Below, piece by piece: positions 56,724 to 64,000 of a stretch of 64,000 bases of DNA (its first letter is position 1; each line of letters starts with the position of its first letter). The stretch spans positions 26,615,501 to 26,679,500 of the forward strand of contig NC_068560.1 of the NCBI RefSeq assembly GCF_022201045.2, given 5' to 3'. This stretch comes from Citrus sinensis (lineage: Eukaryota > Streptophyta > Magnoliopsida > Sapindales > Rutaceae). A model generated the notes under the pieces. It was not told the origin of the DNA, made no database searches, and saw only the letters and a program-made list of their open reading frames with translations. Position numbers and translations under genes: made by a program.

Positions 56724-59700
56724 ATGGATGTACAATGGCTTCTGATAATTCACGGCTTGCTGACGCTATTAGTAGTGGTATCGTTTCTCTGCGGGCAATG
56801 GCCGATCTTCGAAGGCACTCCAATTCAACGCATCCATTATTTCCTCACTTTTGGCGCCTACGATTACTTCCTGTACTCTCTTTCGCACCAACCCAGTTTT
56901 CTCTCTTTTTCGAGAATCGATTCCCTGTGATGATTTTATCTGTGGGTTTCTTGCAGCCGGTTCGTTGGGTTCGTGTTTGGTGAAAAGGCCATCAATGCCA
57001 TCCTCTCCGTTGAGTATTTCTGCTGCGATCGCCCCAATCCAGTCTTGCAGGTTTCTAATTTGTTTTTTTCCTTTATAATTTGTTTGAATTGTGCGTGCAA
57101 GTTGTATGACGATGTGAGTTCTTGATAAATTTGACAACAAAAAGGGAATTTGAAAGTCGGACTTTTGGGATTATTCAAAATTGACAATTGCTTTAACTGG
57201 GGTTGGTATTTTTGTACTAAGTGAGTTAGTTTTAGGGTGCTCCTTTTGTTCGTTGGAAGTCTGCTAGTGTAAAGCCAAAATACCTAAAAGCACTTATAGA
57301 AAAAGCATCTATTAAGTGCTTCTTTAGAGAACTGTTCAAGTGTATTTGACTGAACCGTCTATTATCTGCTTCTCCAAATAACACTTTGGCTGCCTTTTTG
57401 ATGTTGAATATGCATTTTTCTATTTCATCTATGTATTTCAAGATAGGCATAAATGTGCATTTTGATGTTTGAAAGCATTTTTCGGGGTCTAGAAAGCACT
57501 TGGGATCTGTAAGTTCAGTTTTTGGACTCTAAATTCTGCATTCTATTATGGAAATTATCATTACCAGCTAAATTGCATGGCAAAAGGAAAATCTTTGTCT
57601 TATGCTGTTGTGGAAGAAGACATTTAATTCTCATATCTTTGATTGTGATCCATCAGTTCTTATTCTTGAGGTTAGGGAATGGATCACTTTAGGGATGAAT
57701 TTTCAGATAATTTTATTTAGGGATTATATAATGATGAAGGTACTTTCTTGAAGTTAGAGAATAACAGTTTTATGTGCAAGTTCTTAGATGGTTTCTTCTA
57801 TACCTTCCTTGTAATTTTGTTTTGTTGTTTTCTATTCAATAATCTAACAAATGCCGCAACATATTGATAATTCTTTTGCTCTTTTGTGAGCTTTGACTCG
57901 ATTGATATAAAGATTTTGACTGGAAAAGGTTAGATGCTCAACCTTTTAAGAAGATTGGTTATGATTGGGTTACAGAAGATGTAAGATAGGGTGAGGTAGA
58001 ATTTTGGGTTTATCTTCGACTGCAAAGAATTACAAACTGAGTAAATGTTCTAAATTTTTCTGCTGTTGTGAAAGTTGCTTATGTATATTTTTTTCTTTTT
58101 CATTTATGAATTTATTCATATAACTTTTTCTATAATTTTACCACACAGACATATAAAAGGTTTCCCTTTCTTGTTATCACATGGTAAATCTTTTGTTAAA
58201 AATTTCTCTTTTATTGCAGATAATATATTTGGCAATAATTGGAATCACTTATTATTTTATTGCAAAGTCATCCTTTAGCTATATTCCTGGATATTATTTA
58301 AGTGGATTTCATAGGTAAGAAACCATGCATGGATATGTTATTTTTATGGCTCTTGTTTTATGCTGAACTTAAGTAATAATTTTTAAGGTCTTCCAGGTAT
58401 ACAAGCTTGTTGGGGGTTGGCATTGGTGTTTTTTTCTTTCTGTTAACCAGCTTTGCGGATCCAGGAACTGTGAAAGCTGAGAATGTTTCTCAATATCAAT
58501 CTGCTTATCCTTATGACAATATCATATACACAGAGAAAGAATGTTCAACTTGTAAAATTCCAAAGTGAGTTCCTTTCTTTCTTAATAAACACTCTCTTTA
58601 AAACTTCTTGTTTCATCTGTAATGAAAAGATTTTTCTTTGGATCTTTGTTTCAGACCTGCTAGGTCGAAGCACTGCAGCATATGTAATCGCTGTGTTGCT
58701 CGGTTTGACCATCATTGTGGATGGATGGTACAGTTTTATTTTAAACTATATTCCTTGTTGTATATGCTGAATGATGAAAATCATCAATTCTTTTGATTTG
58801 CACTGAATTTTTTTTTAACTATTGCAGAACAATTGTATAGGGGAGAGAAATACCCGATATTTCATGGCTTTTCTCTTATGGTGAGTATTCTATGATTATT
58901 AGAATCTCTTTTGGCCTTAGTTGGGTCATCACCTTTGCTAGTTGGCCCTTTAGATATACAATAAGCTGCATGTATTTTGTTCCATTGATTTATTTATGTT
59001 AAATGCTACATTAGTGTTTTGCAGGCATTTGTTTCTTTGTTTATATGGAATTGTAGCCCTTGGGTTTGTTCTGGCTGGAAGATTAAAAGAATTAAGAGTT
59101 GTATATATTCTAACAGGTAACGATGATATCAATTGAAGATCTAGTTGTTATATTGTCTGCTTTTGAGAGTCAATATGACATGTCTTTCTTCATCCTTTTT
59201 GCAGTTTATTATGGTATAGAAAATTCATTTCGCAAGTTAGCTCCACATGTTGTACAGGTGAGTATTTCAAACAATTTATCATGCTTCTTTAACATGTGAA
59301 CTTGTTCAATACATGGACAATGGGCAAAAATTGTGTTTTGAATTAACTTAAGAGTGCCTTTTCCAATGGCATATGGGATTTGCTGAATTATTTCCTATAA
59401 TAAGTTGATTGTCCCTCAGCAGAATCCGAATCTGGAGATATTTGATCTTTACATCTCTAGAAACGGGTGCTTCATCGCTTGTCTGTTATTATCTACTGAG
59501 AAATATTTTTTAACTTCAAAAAAAATCATTAAACTATCTTTTCTGATGTCAAGAAAATATATGACAGCTCTTATGGTAGCTATTAACATGTTTGTGTGTG
59601 TGCATTGGGATGTTTCTTTGCATTCACGTATCTAATCAAAAGTCCATGTGTTTGACATTTTGCACTCGCAGCCTTTTTTGGCTACTTGATTAACATGTTT

Positions 59701-60354
59701 TTGGTGTGTAACAGTGGTTGTTGGGTTCATATAACACTCAGATACTTCTTATGGTGTTTCTTGCTGTTGTTTCTCTCCTGCTGGCGAGCTTCTTTGGGTA
59801 CCATGCCAACCTTTGTCGAACAAATACAACAACAAATGAGGTAAATCTTTGGCAATTATTTAACATTTCTTGCAAATATAAGAGGGCAGGATGTGGGAAT
59901 AAACTTCATGGCTCTGTGGCTACAAGATAGCCATCCCTGCTACACGTAAAATTAGGTCTCTGTTGAGATATGCTTAACATCTCAAGAGAAAATTTTACGT
60001 CAACAACTTGACATAACATTTAAAGTTTGTTACTGAAACCCTGGTTTTATGTGTGGTTATCTACTTCAAATACAGACTGTCAAGTGGCAAGATCATATGA
60101 ACTGGCTGAGGAAGGTGAATGAAGCAAGGGCAAGTGCTGCAGCACTTAAAGCAAGCATCAATGGGATGAGCAGCGAAAGAAAGCCTCCAGATAGCAAATG
60201 GAAAACCTTTTTTCGTAGATCCCCCTTGGAAGACTCTGGGGCTGTTGTTAAGAACAACATCTATGATAAAGGCATCCTTCACAATGTTTGGGAGGTCATA
60301 TCTCCTCCATCAACAAGACGGTCATTTTTACGAACCAAATCAAAGTCCAGCTGA
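56724..60354 (+). CDS. PAT17: DHHC protein S-acyltransferase, PAT17-type (10 exons)
   Basis: Transfers palmitate to cysteines of target proteins; multi-pass membrane enzyme. Exons 56724-56872, 56957-57050, 58220-58314, 58397-58564, 58655-58727, 58828-58880, 59025-59116, 59205-59257, 59715-59840, 60076-60354; 393 residues, frame kept throughout. Two or more N-terminal membrane segments (from [19 protein letters not shown]), a TM pair before the zinc region, then the [27 protein letters not shown] and [20 protein letters not shown] with DHHC at 187-190, then two more membrane segments. The cytosolic tail holds [13 protein letters not shown] and GILHNVWEV, as in Arabidopsis PAT17 (At3g04970, from memory). 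The ATG at 56724 gives the N-terminus of that family. It begins only 327 bp after the VIR3-like gene. Confidence 0.92.
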
Positions 60355-61316
60355 GAACGCTGTAAAAAACTCAACACTCACTGTGTTATCAATGCAGTTG
60401 GCATTCCTGTAGTGTCATGGCTCATCTTGTAGTTCAGATTTGTCATCATTACTGGATAGAGAGGTTGATAGCGTGTATTATTGTGGGAGATTCTGAAGAA
60501 ATAGGAAAGTAGGCATATCTCATTTTGTAAAACAACATTACATATTTTGAGTTCCATTAAACCTTTTCTTTCTTTTTTTTTTCTAAAGGAATTTTTTTTT
60601 GTTTAATTTAATGATTCTAATTTTCTCCCCACCGATGTGAGCGGGGCTGGAATACTGAGAATTTTATTTTCAACAAGATATTGTACTGCCTAATTAGATG
60701 AAATCCACAAATTAAAGTTGAATTACACTGGGAACGGTGCTATAATTAAAAAAAGAATTTGAAAAAAAAAATTGGTGCAGTTTACTTTGGAAATCACCAT
60801 ACAAAATTCAACATCTTTTTGTTTTCTTTTGTTTTCATTAATACACACGCGTACTTTTTTTTAGCATGTCCTCTTTATAGTAAAATATGATATAATATTT
60901 TACCAAGTAGTTTTTATAGTTTCATTTTTAGCTGGATGTTCGGTAGTCATGAGTGTATAAACTATGCCAGAATAACATTTTTCTTGGAACAATACTCGTG
61001 TATAAAATTTCACTGTAATATTTTACAAAGTTACTTAAACATAAAATCTCTATGATCTCCTAGCATTTAAGAACGGAGGATCTACATCGAAGAGAGGACG
61101 GGATTCTTATTTTATTATAAATTAAAGTTTTACAGAGTTATTTGAAAACTGAAACCTATCTATTTTAACTGACTTTAACTAACTTCATATACGAGTAAAC
61201 AAATTAGTTTTTTTCTAATATCTTGTCAGTTAAAATTTCAATTCATAACTTAAGACTTTGAAACAGAAAAACTTTAACTACCTTCATCCATGTAAATAAA
61301 TTAGTTTCTTCTACCA
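60355..61316. other. Spacer, AT-rich
   Basis: No gene seen. The first part is the 3'UTR of the S-acyltransferase gene. Two stretches near 61180-61245 and 61230-61310 repeat ACTAACTTCAT/ACTACCTTCAT and AAATTAGTTTYTT, an old direct repeat. Confidence 0.45.
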
Positions 61317-61324
61317 TATTATCA

Positions 61325-62864
61325 GGGATAAAAGCTTATTTAGTCATTGTATTTTAAGATTAATGTCCATTTAGTCCCTATATTTTTAAAAATATCTCGA
61401 AACATTCCTGTCGTTAAAGTATTGATACCCCTACCGTTATTTTTTATTTATTTTCACTTACTTTTACAATATTACTCTTTTATAATAATTGTTTTGTTTG
61501 GGCATTCATAAAAAGAAAATATTTAAATTATCAATTTAACCCTAAAAAATAAAAAAAAAATTATATTATTATTTTTTTTTTGCAAGCACCATTTGCACAC
61601 TTGGTAGTTTGCATACAATTTTTGACAACTAAAAAATAATATAAATTTTTTTATTTTCATTTTTTCAGGTTAAGTTTGTAATTTAATTATTTTCTTTTTG
61701 TTAATGTCCAAATAAAAAAATTATTATAAAAGGGTAATATTGTAAAAGTAAGCCAAAAGAAATAAAAAATAACGGTATGGGTATTAATAATTTAACAGCA
61801 AGAATGTTTCGAAGCATTTTTAAAAATACAGGGACTGAATGGTCACTAATAAAGGTGGCCAACGGGCCGGACGGCACGAGGCACGGCACGGGCACGGCAC
61901 GTGTCCGTACAGAACGGCACGGCACGAGCACGTCTCGGTAGAGCACGTGGCACGGCACGGCACGTACGTGGACCGTGCCGGGCTTAGATTTTAGGCACGC
62001 GGGCCTTAAAAGCACGGCACGATTAAAGATGGGTCAAAGCACGGTACGCGAAAAAGCACGCAATAAGCACGTTTCATTTTTTAATGAAAGTAAACTTAAA
62101 ATTTTATGATTTTATAAATAACTTGAAATTAAATCTTTTAATATCTTTTATTGGCTCAAGTTTTTTAAATTTATTTAATTCTTAGTTTCAAAAAATTATA
62201 ATTGATTCATGTTTATAATTTATTAAATAAATAACTGATATCATGATTTTAATAAATAAAATTATAAATATAATGATTTTATAAATATGTATTAATATTA
62301 TTATAAACTATGATATATGACTCTACGTAACTCCAAGTTAACAATTAAGTTAACCCTTAAAAAAATTATTATTATTGTTATTGTTATGTGCTAAAAAAAA
62401 ATTCTAATACCATAGAGTCAAACTTAGCAACTAATATTACATTCTCTTATTATTATTGAATATGGACTTGAGTTTTGAATTTTTTATTCTATTAAATTAA
62501 AATAAAGGCATATGGATAAAAAAAAAAATACATAAGCTTGAAAAAAATAAGACAACAACTTGGCATACGCTCTTAAAAAAATAAAAAAATAAAAACGCTT
62601 AGTGGACTATTTTTCCTAGGCACGGCACGGCACGGCCCATGGCACGGCACGTGTGGGCACGGCACGAGTGGGCACGAGCACGAGCACGTGTGGGCACGGC
62701 ACGTGTGCCGGGTTGGCACGGCACGAAATGAATAGTGAGCACGGCACGGCACGAGCACGAGCACGCGTGGGCTTCCTTTGATGGGCCTGGGCCGGCACGG
62801 CACGGCCCGTTGGCCATCCTTAGTCACTAATCTTAAAATATAAAGACTAAATGAACTTTTACCC
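61325..62864. mobile_element. TIR element (MULE-like) split by a hAT insertion
   Basis: The left end starts GGGATAAAAGCTTATTTAGT and the right end, reversed, GGGTAAAAGTTCATTTAGTC. Inverted similarity continues inside: CTTGCTGTTAAAT-type and TATTTTTAAAAAT..TCGAAACATTC blocks appear at both sides of the pre-insertion element. TATTATCA flanks both ends (61317-61324 and 62865-62872), or nine bases if a G is counted, so Mutator-type is likely but not certain. The original element is only about 560 bp; the rest is the nested hAT. Confidence 0.75.
61850..62822. mobile_element. Nested hAT-type MITE with GGCACG repeats (973 bp, 8-bp TSD)
   Basis: The ends are TAAAGGTGGCCAACGGGCCG and, reversed, TAAGGATGGCCAACGGGCCG. 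A perfect 8-bp duplication GTCACTAA flanks it (61842-61849 and 62823-62830), diagnostic for hAT. Both ends carry dense arrays of GGCACGGCACG-type repeats (about 61870-61990 and 62618-62815), typical subterminal transposase-binding repeats of hAT elements. The AT-rich core has no coding capacity. Confidence 0.92.
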
Positions 62865-62872
62865 TATTATCA

Positions 62873-64000
62873 GTAGATGATTCCAACTTATTTCTTGAAT
62901 TTCCAAACAGAAAACTTGGTTACTTAATTAACTTAAGCTTTAATTAAAATCTCTACGTGACTCATGGTCATCTGGTTCTCTTACAATTTTCGAAAGCTTT
63001 GATTTTTGTATACAATGATTATCAGCTGCAGCCCCGCACCTGAAGACTAACATATGCAAACTATCTTTTTTAATCTTTTTCGAACAGAGAATAAGATTCT
63101 AAATAAAGATAATAAACTACTTGCTACCATGAGTTATTTTAATCTTGAATATTGATAAGTGCAACCACAAAGATATAAATTTGCGTACAAATTTGATCTA
63201 CTCGTACTAATTTAATAGTAATGATATGACCACAAATTTTTGGTATAATTAATTTTATTTAAATTGTTTGTGACATAAAATGATTAATTGAATAAAAATA
63301 TTATATGGGTTACATCATTTTTTTTTATCACAGTATGTTTGAACTCAATCAATCATGCCATGACACATTGGTTTTTTAAAAAATTTAGGGCCATAATATC
63401 ACTGATAGTATAATGGGGTACCCCATCTTTTGTTCTATATTATGAGAGATATTATGATTCTAAAGAGTATCATTGTATATTAAGGAATCATTGTAGTCAA
63501 CTATTGCTTAATTGTATATTATCTATTTTTGGTTGTAAATATTTTATTCTTGCATAGTTTTTGTACTCTAGAAAGTTAGCGATAGGTGAATTATTTATTT
63601 ATTTCCTTTTCTATGCCATCTTGTAAATTGTATAAATTGTAATCGTCTCATTCAATGAAGATTGGCAAAGCCATTTTTCTCAATTCTATATTCTTCTCTA
63701 AAACCTTTTAATGATTTAAATTAAAAGGTTTTATTTTTTTAAAAATTATTATTGGTGAGACCATTAGCACCTAATAACTATTTGTATTGCTTATTTAAGC
63801 ATAATATGACAAATAATTAAGTTTTCTCTTTTTCATGATAGGGTTATTGCCCTCTTTTTACTCCAACTATGCCAAAATCTATCTCAAGTACACTGATATT
63901 TTCTATGAATGTAAGTTATATACAATAATGGCATAACCTATTGTCTACATACTAAATTATATATATGGGTTAACCACAATTCTACCGCTTCTGATCGTTT
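62873..64000. other. Spacer with a possible copia-type LTR fragment
   Basis: No gene seen. About 63400-63760 has the feel of a plant Ty1/copia LTR 3' half (TATAAATTGTAATCGTCTCA then CATTCAATGAAGATTGG), a typical transcription-start/polyadenylation part, but neither LTR ends nor internal copia sequence were identified. Fossil at most; low confidence. Confidence 0.3.

Noticed and set aside
61701-62827. Arg/Ala/Val/Pro/Cys-rich readings on the minus strand
   Set aside because: Translations of the GGCACG hexamer-like arrays of the hAT element.

Overview
The window looks like nuclear DNA of a eudicot plant. Genes carry many short introns with GT..AG borders, the spacers are AT-rich, and the proteins are plant-specific (gibberellin receptor, CCR-like reductases, H2A.X ending SQEF, plant S-acyltransferase). 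The proteins feel close to Citrus, but the species is a guess. Exon borders were read by eye from splice sites and frame continuity.

Layout. 1-5563: 3' part of a Ty3/gypsy (Tat-type) LTR element with integrase remains, a 68-bp tandem repeat, an antisense ORF region and a 3' LTR. 5625-5812: an orphan copy of the promoter of the CCR-like gene found 16 kb away. 6053-6669: a Mutator-type MITE. 7972-12503 (-): a 13-exon two-domain nucleoside hydrolase (NSH3 type). 14830-17186: a nest of two DNA transposons, each with a captured host-gene piece (RopGAP exon in a Pack-MULE; QUA3-like N-terminus in the outer PIF/Harbinger-like element). 17562-19333 and 21401-23205 (+): tandem CCR-like reductases with the same six-exon plan and the same non-canonical GC-AG intron, separated by a palindromic MITE and followed by a 2.1-kb foldback element (23406-25480). 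27208-29097 (+): a tail-anchored coiled-coil protein. 31491-33413 (-): gibberellin receptor GID1. 34240-39300: a 5-kb Mutator-like element with a truncated FAR1-type transposase, a 141-bp tandem repeat and a GRF zinc-finger ORF. 39310-48000: AT-rich spacer with a TIR element at 43824-45372. 48002-49427: a second Pack-MULE carrying introns and exons of a PMT-type (DUF248) methyltransferase gene. 49926-50831 (+): histone H2A.X. 51007-53752 (-) and 53954-56396 (+): head-to-head paralogous FtsH-like HEAGH metalloproteases sharing a 201-bp spacer. 56724-60354 (+): a DHHC S-acyltransferase. 61325-62864: a TIR element split by a hAT element rich in GGCACG repeats. 62873-64000: spacer with a possible copia-type LTR fragment.

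The host genes do not form one pathway. They include gibberellin perception, extracellular nucleoside salvage, phenylpropanoid-type reductases, chromatin, plastid proteolysis and protein acylation. The most unusual theme is transposon activity: seven TIR elements with 9-bp (or near 9-bp) target duplications, three captured host-gene fragments from two gene families, and nesting. The captured methyltransferase still contains introns, so it was acquired at the DNA level.
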